64,000 bases of DNA from Chamaesiphon sp041738715 (GCA_041738715.1 JBGSPI010000077.1:1-64000), one strand, 5' to 3'; shown: positions 37,626-47,234, counted from the stretch's first letter. Program-made: numbers and translations. The notes: a model not told the origin generated them from the letters alone.

Positions 37626-38531
37626 ATGTCGGAGGCGCAGCAGCCCCTCAGAGTCCCTAGGGAGTTTTTGGGACCGCCTGATGAATTGAATCCAGATCTG
37701 TTCATGTTCTTGGGCGCGATTGCCTTAGTCACGATCTCAACCATCGGCTACTGGCAATTCCATTTACCCGGTTGGTGTTGCTTTGGCTTCAATGTCTTAG
37801 CTTTACACATGGCAGGTACCGTAATTCACGATGCTTCACATAATGCCGCTCACCCCGATCGAGTGATAAATGCCATTATGGGACATGGTAGCGCGTTGAT
37901 GTTAGGGTTTGCCTTTCCAGTGTTTACCCGTGTACACATTCAGCATCATGCTAATGTGAACGATCCAGATAACGATCCCGACCATTTTGTATCTACAGGT
38001 GGTCCACTTTGGCTGATTGCTGCCAGATTTTTTTACCATGAGATCTATTTTTTTCAACGCCGCTTGTGGCGAAAATATGAGTTGCTCGAATGGTTTCTCA
38101 GTCGGCTAGTAGTAGGACTAGTGATTTATTTTGGCTGTCAATACGGTTTTAGTAGCTATATTTTAAATTTTTGGTTTTCACCAGCATTAGTCGTTGGTTT
38201 GGCATTGGGATTATTTTTTGACTATTTACCCCATCGCCCATTCAAAGATCGCAATCGGTGGAAGAATGCCCGTGTTTATCCTGGACCGATTCTAAATTTA
38301 TTGATCTTTGGTCAAAATTACCACTTGATCCACCATCTCTGGCCATCAATTCCCTGGTACAAGTACCAGGCTGCCTACCATGCGACTAAGCCACTATTGG
38401 AGGAAAAAGGGTGTCATCAGTCGCTAGGATTACTCCAGGGCAAGGATCTGCTCCATTTTGTCTACGATATCTTTTTAGGAATTAGGTTTCACCATCACAA
38501 AGATCCCGTCGATTCAACAAATGCTAAATAG
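37626..38531 (+). CDS. crtR: Beta-carotene hydroxylase CrtR
   Basis: Adds hydroxyl groups to the 3 positions of beta-carotene rings (zeaxanthin synthesis) and to deoxymyxol. 301 residues, membrane-bound di-iron desaturase-like enzyme. It shows the His boxes HDASHNAAH (about 70-78), HIQHHANVNDPDND (about 105-118) and HLIHHLWPSIPW (about 238-249), plus four or more hydrophobic segments. The start has GAGGAGC upstream. A terminator follows. Monocistronic. Confidence 0.93.
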   Translation: MSEAQQPLRVPREFLGPPDELNPDLFMFLGAIALVTISTIGYWQFHLPGWCCFGFNVLALHMAGTVIHDASHNAAHPDRVINAIMGHGSALMLGFAFPVFTRVHIQHHANVNDPDNDPDHFVSTGGPLWLIAARFFYHEIYFFQRRLWRKYELLEWFLSRLVVGLVIYFGCQYGFSSYILNFWFSPALVVGLALGLFFDYLPHRPFKDRNRWKNARVYPGPILNLLIFGQNYHLIHHLWPSIPWYKYQAAYHATKPLLEEKGCHQSLGLLQGKDLLHFVYDIFLGIRFHHHKDPVDSTNAK

Positions 38532-38579
38532 TAAATATTTACTGGCTATCTCCAACCCCGCACTAGCTTAAATCAAGCC

Positions 38580-38604
38580 GACGCACTCCTTAGTGCGTCT
38601 TTTT
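38580..38604 (+). terminator. Rho-independent terminator of crtR
   Basis: GACGCACT/AGTGCGTC stem with a CCTT loop, followed by a T-tract, 48 bases after the crtR stop. Confidence 0.9.
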
Positions 38605-38877
38605 GTTGCGATAACCTATATCTATTCAGCCACCAGTGATTTCTGTCTGATGATGGGGCATAATTTGAGGAGCTAGGACTAAAGCTGTCAGCTATTAACA
38701 TCAGTTGCTAGTTCGTTATTCAAGGGCAAGATGGGTGAATGAGTAAATGGGTAGCAAATTTTACATCTAACCATAAAAACACTCATTTGTTACTGAATAT
38801 CCAGCAGAATTACTACATAATTCCTGTAGAATCTAAACAAAACATAATAATCGCGACTAAAATTTCTTTAAGAACCT
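38605..38877. other. Promoter region of murA
   Basis: About 270 bases after the crtR terminator without a gene. No clear promoter boxes could be chosen. The region ends with the GGAGGA ribosome site of murA at 38878. Confidence 0.4.
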
Positions 38878-38890
38878 GGAGGAAAAACCC

Positions 38891-40252
38891 ATTAGTAGCT
38901 TAAACCCGACCCAAACCACTTCAATTGATGAACAGTCTGTCATTCATATCTGGGGTCAGCACCCACTATCAGGGGAAGTAAAAATTAGCGGCGCGAAAAA
39001 CTCAGCCTTAGTGGTGATGGCTGGGGCACTGCTGTGTTCGAGTCAATGTCGGCTGCAAAATATTCCTGGGCTGGTAGATGTCGATAAGATGTGCCAGATT
39101 ATTGAATCTTTGGGAGTTAAGATTCAGCGCAATGGTGACACGATCGATTTTGATAACACGGACTTTAATTGTCATACGCCTCCCTTTGAATTAGTTTCCA
39201 AACTGCGGGCAGCATTCTTTTCGATCGGCCCTATTCTAGCTCGGTTGGGCGTTGCCAAGGTACCATTACCAGGTGGCTGTTCGATCGGTGCTAGACCAGT
39301 CGAAATCCATGTCCGTGGTTTGCAAGCGATGGGTGCCCATGTCGAAATCGAACATGGGATTGTCAATGCTTATGTGATTGGCTCTAGTAAACGGCTCCAA
39401 GGAGCGAAAATCTATCTCGACTACCCCAGTGTCGGCGCGACCGAAACATTGATGATGGCGGCGACTCTAGCCGATGGTGAGACGATTTTGGAGAATGCCG
39501 CTAAAGAACCAGAAGTTGTGGACTTGGCAAATTTCTGTATTTCGATGGGTGCGAACATCGCTGGTGCAGGTACCGATCGAATTGTGATTAATGGCGTGGA
39601 AAAGTTACACTCCACTGATTATAGTATTATTGCCGACCGAGTGGAAGCGGGGACTTTTCTGGTAGCTGGGGCAATTACCAATTCAGAACTGAGTGTGTTT
39701 CCTGTCGTTCCCGCCCATCTAGCTGCGGCGGTCGCAAAATTGGAGCAAATTGGCACAAAAGTGATTGTGGATGCTCCCGATCGGTTACGAGTAGTGCCTA
39801 GTGGTAAGCTCAGAGGCACGGATATCGAAACACTTCCCTACCCAGCATTCCCCACGGATATGCAAGCCCAATTTATGGCATTACTGGCTGTGAGTGAGGG
39901 GAATAGTGTCATTACGGAAACCGTCTTTGAAAATCGGCTCCAACACGTCGCTGAACTCAAACGGATGGGTGCCAATATTAAGGTTAAAGGCAATCATGCG
40001 ATTATCGAAGGTGTAAATATGCTATCAGGGGCAACTGTCACAGCCACCGACCTGAGAGCATCTGCGGCACTGGTATTAGCTGGTTTAGCTGCTCAAGGCA
40101 GAACGGTGATGCAAGGCTTACATCACCTCGATCGGGGTTACGATGACCTCGAAGCGAAAATGCGGAGTCTGGGAGCTAAAATTGAGCGAGTTCGAGTCAA
40201 TAATGAAGGTGATGTCGTCTATCGCTATGCGGGAGAGACTGTTCACATTTAA
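38891..40252 (+). CDS. murA: UDP-N-acetylglucosamine 1-carboxyvinyltransferase (MurA), apparent ATT start
   Basis: Transfers enolpyruvate from PEP to UDP-GlcNAc, the first committed step of peptidoglycan synthesis. The catalytic Cys is in GGCSIGARPVE; KISGAKNSAL is the conserved N-terminal block. That block lies about 40 codons upstream of the first conventional start (GTG 39011), which would cut into the fold. The open frame continues back without stop to a GGAGGA site at 38878-38883, and the only start-like codon at correct spacing (8 bases) is ATT at 38891. Initiation at ATT gives a 453-residue protein, a normal length. ATT initiation is rare but real (for example infC). All key residues are present. 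Confidence 0.9.
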   Translation: MSSLNPTQTTSIDEQSVIHIWGQHPLSGEVKISGAKNSALVVMAGALLCSSQCRLQNIPGLVDVDKMCQIIESLGVKIQRNGDTIDFDNTDFNCHTPPFELVSKLRAAFFSIGPILARLGVAKVPLPGGCSIGARPVEIHVRGLQAMGAHVEIEHGIVNAYVIGSSKRLQGAKIYLDYPSVGATETLMMAATLADGETILENAAKEPEVVDLANFCISMGANIAGAGTDRIVINGVEKLHSTDYSIIADRVEAGTFLVAGAITNSELSVFPVVPAHLAAAVAKLEQIGTKVIVDAPDRLRVVPSGKLRGTDIETLPYPAFPTDMQAQFMALLAVSEGNSVITETVFENRLQHVAELKRMGANIKVKGNHAIIEGVNMLSGATVTATDLRASAALVLAGLAAQGRTVMQGLHHLDRGYDDLEAKMRSLGAKIERVRVNNEGDVVYRYAGETVHI

Positions 40253-40387
40253 TCGGTGTGAGACTAGATGGAATGTTTGTTAACGATACCCAATCTTAAA
40301 TAAACGTGTAAATTAATAGTAGGTTGGAGTAACTTTGTGCGATCATACAAAACTGCTCCCATCCACTTTCACTTACCCAAATAGATT

Positions 40388-41023
40388 ATGCAGCTAAGAT
40401 TAGGGGACACAGTACCCAACTTTACCCAAGCTACTACCCACGGTGATATTGATTTTTTTGAATGGGCTGGCAATAGTTGGGTGATTTTATTCTCCCACCC
40501 TAAAGATTTCACCCCAGTTTGTACAACGGAACTCGGTGAAGTTGCCAGATTGAAGCCAGAATTCGATAAACGGAATGTTAAGGCGATAGCCCTCAGTGTT
40601 GATGATGTCGAATCACATAATGGCTGGGTTGGGGATATCTTGGAAACCCAAGGTCATGCACTAAATTATCCGATCATTGCCGATCCTGATAAAAAAGTAT
40701 CCGATCTTTATGACATGATCCACCCTAATGCAAATGCAATGGTGACTGTTCGATCGGTATTCATTATCGACCCCAATAAAAAACTCCGGCTGACGATTAC
40801 TTACCCGCCTAGCACCGGACGTAACTTTGATGAGATTCTGCGAGTAATTGACTCACTTCAACTCACTGACAATTATAGTGTGGCAACTCCAGCCAACTGG
40901 GTTGATGGTGGTGATTGTGTAGTTGTGCCAACTATTTCCACTGAAGATGCGAAGGTGAAATTTCCGAAAGGAATTACCGAACTTAAGCCTTATCTGCGGA
41001 TGACTCCACAACCTAATAAATAA
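40388..41023 (+). CDS. 1-Cys peroxiredoxin (Prx6 type)
   Basis: Reduces hydrogen peroxide and organic hydroperoxides. 211 residues. The peroxidatic Cys45 lies in HPKDFTPVCTTELG, with Arg in the TVRSVFIIDP segment and the long C-terminal dimerisation part typical of Prx6. An extra Cys in the C-terminal region (GGDCVVVP), where relatives have other residues, could act as a partner cysteine. Preceded by murA on the same strand (135-base gap) and ended by a strong bidirectional terminator. Confidence 0.92.
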   Translation: MQLRLGDTVPNFTQATTHGDIDFFEWAGNSWVILFSHPKDFTPVCTTELGEVARLKPEFDKRNVKAIALSVDDVESHNGWVGDILETQGHALNYPIIADPDKKVSDLYDMIHPNANAMVTVRSVFIIDPNKKLRLTITYPPSTGRNFDEILRVIDSLQLTDNYSVATPANWVDGGDCVVVPTISTEDAKVKFPKGITELKPYLRMTPQPNK

Positions 41024-41056
41024 CAACAGATATCAGTCAAATTGTTAGGTATTCAG

Positions 41057-41086
41057 AAAGACAGCAGTACTGCTGTCTTTTTAATT
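41057..41086. terminator. Bidirectional terminator between peroxiredoxin and MlaD-like genes
   Basis: A 24-base perfect palindrome (AAAGACAGCAGTACTGCTGT plus CTTT) has A and T runs on its outer edges, so it can act for both convergent genes. Confidence 0.92.
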
Positions 41087-42531
41087 TAATCTGATGGTTG
41101 AGAGCCAGATTGGTTGTTAGAAAGACTACGTGAAGGAGCCGATAAGTTAGGCAAACTCGGTGTAATTGGAGAGTCAGTTTTGAACTGATATTCTGGAGTG
41201 AGATCGGGTTTTTCAAATTGATTAGTTTCACTAATTTGGTTTGAATCGATCGATTGCTGGGCTGGTAACTTACTAATTCTATCGAGTGATTTACCTAGTG
41301 GTTCAATTTGTTGGGCTAACTTAGCCTGTTGCTCCAATTGTTCGGCAGAAGAGACAAGTTTACCTAGCCCATTTACTAAATTGCGTAGGTTAGACCGAAA
41401 TTCAGGATTACCTGTTAGATCGTCTAAATCGGCAGTTATTTTTTGAGTATTTTGAAATGTCGATCGCGCTGAATCTAAAGTCTGTTGGAGCATCGAGATA
41501 GTTTTAGGATCGTTTAAATTTCCTGTGACATTTTTGAGATTAATGGCGGTTTGATTGGCATTGGCGAGTACGCCTTCTAAATCTTTAGCTAATTTCTCAG
41601 AATTTACCTTAGAAATTGTCGTGTTAAGTTTAGCAATTGAAGGATTAATTGCATTAACTGTTTTACGGAGATCGACACTAAGTTGATTGAAATTATTCAA
41701 AGAAGTAGAAAATGTTTTGCGATTTTCGGCAACCAAACTATTGACCGAACCTGCTAAATTCTTATATTCAGCAGCAGTTATGGATAGTTGGTCAGCAGTA
41801 CGCCCAAATTTATCAGCAGTTTGACCAATTTTAATACTAGTACGATCTAAGGATGTGGTAATTGTATTTGCTTTAGTTGATAAATTATTTAGCCCTGACT
41901 CTACAGTCTTAGGTAAACGGGAAAAATCCCCACTGATTTGGTTGAAATTTTTGCTCAATCGAGAGATATCTTCAGCTGCTGTCCCTGTTTTAATTAGGGT
42001 ATTATTGAGATTTTTAACGACTTCAGGGTTATTATATAGTTCAATTAATTTAGTTGCTCTGCGGAGCAATTCATTGAAACTTGCACCGATTTGTCCATCT
42101 ACTTTAGCGTTATTACAGAGAATAAGGTTGCGATCGCACTTACTATCCAATGCCTTGGCAATCTGACTAGCATTAATATTTACAGCACTGCGGGGGGTAA
42201 TTTCGACTATCGGTTCGCCAATTAATCCGGTTTGGCTGACTTCTACTAACACATCTTTGGGAATGGTTAAATTGGGATCGTCCATTTGCATTACCACCTC
42301 AACCCCATTTACGCCAGGTTCGATTTTGGCAATCTTCCCAACTCGAATTCCCCGAAATCTGACCACTCCTCCCGGCTGAATTCCCGGTGCTTGAGCAAAT
42401 TGAGCAACAACATTATAAGTTTGACTACCTGGTGTCAGACCTTTTAACCACAGAAAAATCGCGCCAAATACACCTAATCCAGCCAGTAACATCAATCCCA
42501 CTGAACCTTCTCGTACTGCGCGTGACTGCAT
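41086..42531 (-). CDS. MlaD-like (MCE) lipid transporter substrate-binding protein
   Basis: A 481-residue protein with one N-terminal membrane helix (about 12-30), an MCE domain (about 38-120: GGVVRFRGIRVGKIAKIEPG, QTGLIGEPIVEITPR), then a long helical region with many Asn/Thr/Lys (about 150-430) that likely forms a coiled tube. The tail is low complexity. Family members (MlaD/TGD2) bind lipid for an ABC transporter that moves phospholipid or, in chloroplasts, lipid for thylakoid assembly. The partner permease and ATPase are not in the window. Confidence 0.88.
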   Translation of the reverse strand: MQSRAVREGSVGLMLLAGLGVFGAIFLWLKGLTPGSQTYNVVAQFAQAPGIQPGGVVRFRGIRVGKIAKIEPGVNGVEVVMQMDDPNLTIPKDVLVEVSQTGLIGEPIVEITPRSAVNINASQIAKALDSKCDRNLILCNNAKVDGQIGASFNELLRRATKLIELYNNPEVVKNLNNTLIKTGTAAEDISRLSKNFNQISGDFSRLPKTVESGLNNLSTKANTITTSLDRTSIKIGQTADKFGRTADQLSITAAEYKNLAGSVNSLVAENRKTFSTSLNNFNQLSVDLRKTVNAINPSIAKLNTTISKVNSEKLAKDLEGVLANANQTAINLKNVTGNLNDPKTISMLQQTLDSARSTFQNTQKITADLDDLTGNPEFRSNLRNLVNGLGKLVSSAEQLEQQAKLAQQIEPLGKSLDRISKLPAQQSIDSNQISETNQFEKPDLTPEYQFKTDSPITPSLPNLSAPSRSLSNNQSGSQPSD

Positions 42532-42689
42532 CGTGATTTACCGCTCCTAACTGAGTGTACCTGTGCTGTCAAAATAATGTTTGCCAGTAACAGAATTTAT
42601 CAATGATATCTTCTATTTTAGCTTGTTGTTAAGATGATTATTGTCGATCGGGACTAACTCGTGCCGCAGAATAGTGACATCCCACAAAA

Positions 42690-43052
42690 TTACTTGCGCC
42701 GTAATAATTTCATTTTGACGATCGCATTTTCAACCTTCGTTTTACCGCAAGGTTCGATACTTTGACAATCATTGAAGTTCATCAGTTTGTAATTCAGTTG
42801 TACTTGCTTGTTGAGGAGTTGAGATTGTTCGCAAATTTCAAAGACAGCCCCTAGTGAGTGCTTTTTTCCACGCGCATCTCGGATCTCTACATAGCACATT
42901 AAATCACCATTGGTCAGTTGTAATAGCTTCCCACTGGTAGGGTAAACTTTCTTTTGGGCTGTTTTGCTAGCTTGACTGGGAAGAGAATACAGCAGACTAG
43001 CGGTGAGGAGTGAAATAGAGCAAATACTAGCAGCGATCGAGTTAAATGACAT
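42690..43052 (-). CDS. Hypothetical exported protein
   Basis: A 120-residue protein with a clear signal peptide (about 1-28, ending SLPSQASK) and a small Cys-containing domain (YVEIRD, CEQSQLL, CQSIEPCGK). Four or so cysteines in the mature part could form disulfides in the periplasm. Not recognised. It lies 17 bases after lepB on the same strand and may be co-transcribed. Confidence 0.65.
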   Translation of the reverse strand: MSFNSIAASICSISLLTASLLYSLPSQASKTAQKKVYPTSGKLLQLTNGDLMCYVEIRDARGKKHSLGAVFEICEQSQLLNKQVQLNYKLMNFNDCQSIEPCGKTKVENAIVKMKLLRRK

Positions 43053-43069
43053 ACTTCTATTGAGATGTA

Positions 43070-43702
43070 TTACTTGTAGTCTGGCTGTGGATCGATCCCC
43101 CCTGCCCGATCAATCGGCCAAAAGCGGACAATTGCTTTGCCGACAATTTTATCCTTAGGGACAAACCCCCAGTAGTGACTGTCATAACTATTATTGCGAT
43201 TGTCACCCAACACGAGATAATGACCTTCAGGGACAACGCCATCAGGAGTTAGTTCCGTGCTTTTCCAGTTATATTCAGGAGCTTCGTCGATATACTTCTC
43301 TACGAGAACTTTACCATTGACGTAAACTTTGCCGCCTTTGACTTCCACTCGATCGCCTGGTAGCCCAATTACTCGTTTGATGAAGGCATCTTTAAACTTC
43401 TGACGTTCCAATTCAGCAGTGGGGTTAAAGACCACAATATCACCGCGCACCGGATTGCTAAACCGATAGCTAACTTTATCAATAATTAATCGATCGTTAA
43501 TCTGCAAAGTCGGTAACATCGAACCGGAAGGAATATACCGAGCTTCGGCAACAAGACTGCGAATTCCCAATGCCAGGAAAACGCTCAACACAATTGTTTT
43601 GCCTGTTTCCAGCCACGGATTTTCATTTTTGACCGCCGTGGTGGATGAGGATGGGGATTGTGATTCTGCTTCTGGTTGAGGTTGAGGTTCTTGGTAATCC
43701 AT
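43070..43702 (-). CDS. lepB: Signal peptidase I
   Basis: Removes signal peptides from exported and thylakoid-lumen proteins. 210 residues: cytoplasmic Glu/Pro/Ser-rich head, one membrane helix (about 33-50), catalytic Ser in YIPSGSMLPTL (about 58) and Lys in FIKRVIGLPGD (about 108), and the GDNRNNSYDSHYWG box near the C-terminus. The short form is usual for cyanobacteria. A small exported protein gene follows. Confidence 0.95.
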   Translation of the reverse strand: MDYQEPQPQPEAESQSPSSSTTAVKNENPWLETGKTIVLSVFLALGIRSLVAEARYIPSGSMLPTLQINDRLIIDKVSYRFSNPVRGDIVVFNPTAELERQKFKDAFIKRVIGLPGDRVEVKGGKVYVNGKVLVEKYIDEAPEYNWKSTELTPDGVVPEGHYLVLGDNRNNSYDSHYWGFVPKDKIVGKAIVRFWPIDRAGGIDPQPDYK

Positions 43703-44022
43703 AAGAATAGTTGGATTGGGTAATTAGGGTAGATGAGTAAGCGTAAATTGAGAGATCCTAGTGTTGTTGAGGCGGGATCGGCGCAACACAGCCATTGATG
43801 TGTATATCTAAGCTACACGATCGACCGCCAAAAGTCCTGATGATTTTGCGGTAAAATCTTACGCACATAGTCGGAAAACAGCAACAGACAAGTTGATGGA
43901 AGATTTGAATCGCAGTGATTCCTGCGGATCGATGTTAAATTCGTCATAACAAGATGTTGTCTAAAGACCATTATGCCCTGTATTTTTACCGATTCTCCAT
44001 AGGAAAGGCTACGCCAACGAGT
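43703..44022. other. Divergent promoter region between lepB and pyrC
   Basis: About 320 bases. The end (43998-44020) carries a GGAAAGGCTACGCCAACG-type sequence widely dispersed in cyanobacteria, placed just before the pyrC start. No gene is seen. Confidence 0.5.
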
Positions 44023-45352
44023 ATGAACATAAATTCTTTGTTAATCCGCCATGCTCAGATCCTGTTACCTGGAGGGGAATGGTTGGTTGGGGATGTGCTA
44101 GTCCAAAATGAACGCATTGTTGAAATTGCAGCGGAGATTGCGATTAGTGAGGTATCTAGAGAGATTGACGCAACTGGATTGGTTTTGTTGCCAGGAGTCA
44201 TCGATCCCCAAGTTCATTTTCGGGAGCCAGGTTTAGAGCATAAAGAGGATCTGACAACAGCAAGTCGTGCTTGCGCGAAAGGTGGCGTGACATCTTTCCT
44301 AGAAATGCCAAATACTAAGCCGTTGACGACTACCCAAGTCGCACTCAATGATAAATTACAACGAGCCGCAACAAAAAGTATCGTTAATTATGGCTTCTTT
44401 ATCGGTGCCACCCCCGCCAACTTGCCAGATCTGCGTTCTGCCCAGCCTAGCTGCGGCATTAAGGTGTTCATGGGTTCGGCACATGGGGGATCTGCTGGTC
44501 GATACTGCGGCTGCCTTAGAGCCAATTTTTGCCGTAGGCGAAAGGTTAATTGCGGTACATGCCGAAGATCAGGCACGGATCAATCAGCGCAAACAAGAAT
44601 TTGCCGGAATTAGCGATCCGGCGATTCATTCCCAGATTCAAGATAACCAAGCTGCGCTCAATGCAACAAAACTCGCCCTCGAACTCTCTAAAAAGTACCA
44701 GCGACGGCTGCATATTCTCCATCTTTCGACAGCAGAAGAAGTAGAGTTGCTCCGTCAAGATAAACCCGCCTGGGTGACTGCCGAAGTGACTCCCCAACAT
44801 TTAGTCCTCAATACTGATGCTTATGCCAAGATTGGCACTCTGGCGCAGATGAATCCGCCACTCCGCAGCCACCATGATAATGCGGTCTTATGGGCGAGAT
44901 TATTAGATGGGACGATCGATTTTATCGCCACCGATCATGCGCCGCACACATTAGCCGAAAAAGCTCAAGGCTATCCCAATACCCCATCGGGTATGCCGGG
45001 AGTAGAGACATCTCTCCCAGTGATGCTCACCCAAGCAGCAGGCGGAAAATGCACGATCAAACAAGTATCTAACTGGATGTCTACCGCTGTTGCCAAAGCC
45101 TATCATATCCCCAATAAAGGCTCGATTGCGGTTGGGTTTGATGCCGATTTAGTCTTGGTTGATTTGAAAAATTATCATCCAGTCACGCGAGAAAATTTAG
45201 AAACAAAATGCGGTTGGAGTCCATTTGAAGGTTGGAATTTGACTGGTTATCCAGTTTATACGATCGTTAATGGGCAGATTGTTTACGATCAAGGGACAAT
45301 CCATTCTACGGTTAAAGGCAAGCCGCTCAGATTCGATCCTCAGATTGTCTAA
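44023..45352 (+). pseudogene. pyrC: Dihydroorotase with a +1 frameshift (apparent pseudogene)
   Basis: Cyclises carbamoyl-aspartate to dihydroorotate in pyrimidine synthesis. The first part (44023-44489) reads MNINSLLIRHAQILLPGGEW ... GVIDPQVHFREPG ... EMPNTKPLTT ... IKVFMGSAHG. The second frame continues DLLVDTAAALEPIFAVGERL, HAEDQARI, HILHLSTAEE, TAEVTPQHL, ATDHAPHT, GMPGVETSLP. All metal ligands (the HFREPG region, the Lys region before FMGSxHG, the later His pair, ATDHAP) are conserved. The two frames join at a GGGGG run (44485-44489); removing one G restores a single 442-residue frame. This may be a real mutation, a slippage site or a sequence error. Confidence 0.85.
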
Positions 45353-45517
45353 TAGATCGATTCTGTTTCTGTCGGCTCTATCCTGAAGGCGAATATGTCT
45401 GCAAATGTCAGCATTTGGTAGAATATCTACACAGACTGTTCACCACAAACCAAATCGCTCCAACTCTAACCACTGCGAGGATGCGAAGTTGACTTGTTTC
45501 TAGTAGAGCGAACCAAA

Positions 45518-46075
45518 ATGCGGAATCTTTGTCAGTGTTCAGAGTGCGCTCCTTTCAATCGTCGTCAATTTCTCCGTTATTGCCTTGGTGCGGGAGTTTT
45601 GGCTACCGCGATGACGATCAATCCGGCGATTGCTAGAGCGGAAAAGAAAGTCCCCAAAGCACTAGTCCTCAGTTGTATCGATTATCGAATTTTAGAAGCC
45701 GAACGCTACTTTCTCTCTCTCCAAAATTTGGGTGGGCAATATGACTTTACAGCCTTGGCTGGAGCGTCGATCGCCCTCAGTGGAATACCTCACCAACATG
45801 ATGCTGAAGCATTTTGGGATCAGTTGGATCTGTCCTATCGGATTCATCACATCACCAAAGTGATTATTCTCGATCATGAAGGCTGTGAGGTCTATGAGTA
45901 TAAGATCGATCCCAATCTGACGAAAAACCCCGGATTAGAACTCGCCACCCATACCGAGTATCTCAGTCGCGCTTATTGGGCAATCCGCGATCGCTACCCA
46001 GATCTAAATATTGAACTCTACTTCGTCAAACTGAATACGGAAGTCAAACAAATCTCTCCCTTGGCAAAAACTTGA
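45518..46075 (+). CDS. Tat-exported beta-carbonic-anhydrase-like protein
   Basis: A 185-residue protein. N-terminus: Cys-rich stretch, then a Tat-type signal (NRRQFLRYCLGAGVLATA, Arg15-Arg16). The mature part has the beta-carbonic-anhydrase zinc ligands and dyad: CIDYR (Cys53, Asp55, Arg57) and HEGC (His120, Cys123), with a GASIAL block equivalent to the RNAG region. The spacing (67 residues) is a little longer than in typical enzymes (about 56). The chemistry is likely but activity is unproved. The ATG at 45518 is preferred to a TTG at 45494. It is convergent with recA, separated by a large palindrome. Confidence 0.75.
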   Translation: MRNLCQCSECAPFNRRQFLRYCLGAGVLATAMTINPAIARAEKKVPKALVLSCIDYRILEAERYFLSLQNLGGQYDFTALAGASIALSGIPHQHDAEAFWDQLDLSYRIHHITKVIILDHEGCEVYEYKIDPNLTKNPGLELATHTEYLSRAYWAIRDRYPDLNIELYFVKLNTEVKQISPLAKT

Positions 46076-46084
46076 GAAGATCCA

Positions 46085-46145
46085 GGGTACCCACAAGGGG
46101 CACCCCTACACAATTAACCTGTAGGGGTGCCCCTTGTGGGTACCC
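46085..46145. repeat. 26-bp perfect inverted repeat with 9-base loop
   Basis: Arms 46085-46110 and 46120-46145 are exact reverse complements (GGGTACCCACAAGGGGCACC ...). The loop is CAATTAACC. It resembles dispersed cyanobacterial palindromes containing GTAGGGGTGCCCCTTGTGGG-like sequence. It lies between two convergent genes and may also terminate transcription from both. Confidence 0.9.
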
Positions 46146-46160
46146 ATAGATGATGTATGT

Positions 46161-47234
46161 TTATTCTTCTGTATCCGCGTCCTCGTCTTCTTCCTCGGCT
46201 TGTTTGAGGGTATTTGCCGAAACAGGAGTGCCAGCGTTAAGTTTGTCCCACACTAGTTTTTCAACTTTGGCAACAAACTCAGCATTCTCTTCCATATACT
46301 TAACCGTATTGTCCCGCCCTTGAGCCAGATTATCGCCCTCAAAGCTGTACCAAGCACCTCGGCGGGTAATTACGCCACTTTCCTCGGCGAGATCTACCAA
46401 ACAGCCGATGGTCGAAATACCTTTACCAAAGATAATATCGAACTCAGCAATGCGGAATGGTGGAGCGACTTTATTTTTGGCGACTTTGACTTTGACGCGG
46501 TTCCCATATTCGCCTTCATTTGCCCGTTTAAGCGTTTGAATCCGGCGGATATCTAACCGAACGGAGGCATAAAATTTCAGCGCGGTACCTCCAGTAGTGG
46601 TTTCTGGGCTACCATAAGTAACACCGATTTTCTGCCGCAGTTGGTTGATAAAAATGACCGTACAACCAGATTTAGAGATATTCCCCGTAATTTTGCGTAA
46701 AGCTTGACTCATTAGTCGAGCTTGTAAACCCATGTGGGAATCACCCATATCGCCTTCAATTTCCGCACGAGGTACTAATGCGGCTACAGAGTCAATGACG
46801 ACGATATCGACAGCCGCAGAGCGGACTAATTGATCGACGATTTCGAGAGCAACTTCGCCTGAATCTGGTTGAGAGACAAGTAGATTGTCGATATCTACGC
46901 CGAGTGCGGCAGAATAGGTCGGATCGAGAGCATGTTCGGCATCGACGAAGGCGGCAACTCCACCGGCTTTTTGAATTTCAGAAATGGCATGAAGGGCGAG
47001 GGTAGTTTTGCCGGAACTTTCTGGGCCATAAATTTCAATGACCCTACCTTTGGGTAAACCGCCACCCAAGGCAATATCTAAAGTCATTGCTCCACTGGAA
47101 ATAGTTTCTACCCGCATCTTCGTGGCATCACCAAGGCGCATAATCGCCCCTTTGCCAAAAGATTTCTCGATCTGGTGTAGGACTACGTTAAGGGCTTTGT
47201 CTCGATCTGGGCTGTTTGTGATTTGGGTTGCCAT
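46161..47234 (-). CDS. recA: Recombinase RecA
   Basis: Strand exchange in recombination and repair; co-protease for LexA where present. 357 residues. It shows the Walker A GPESSGKTTLALHA, the Walker-B-like VVIDSVAALVPRAE, loop L1 (EIEGDMGDSHMGLQ) and loop L2 (TTTGGTALKFYAS). The acidic C-terminal tail (EEEDEDADTEE) is typical. It is divergent from the response-regulator gene at 47.5 kb. Confidence 0.98.
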   Translation of the reverse strand: MATQITNSPDRDKALNVVLHQIEKSFGKGAIMRLGDATKMRVETISSGAMTLDIALGGGLPKGRVIEIYGPESSGKTTLALHAISEIQKAGGVAAFVDAEHALDPTYSAALGVDIDNLLVSQPDSGEVALEIVDQLVRSAAVDIVVIDSVAALVPRAEIEGDMGDSHMGLQARLMSQALRKITGNISKSGCTVIFINQLRQKIGVTYGSPETTTGGTALKFYASVRLDIRRIQTLKRANEGEYGNRVKVKVAKNKVAPPFRIAEFDIIFGKGISTIGCLVDLAEESGVITRRGAWYSFEGDNLAQGRDNTVKYMEENAEFVAKVEKLVWDKLNAGTPVSANTLKQAEEEDEDADTEE

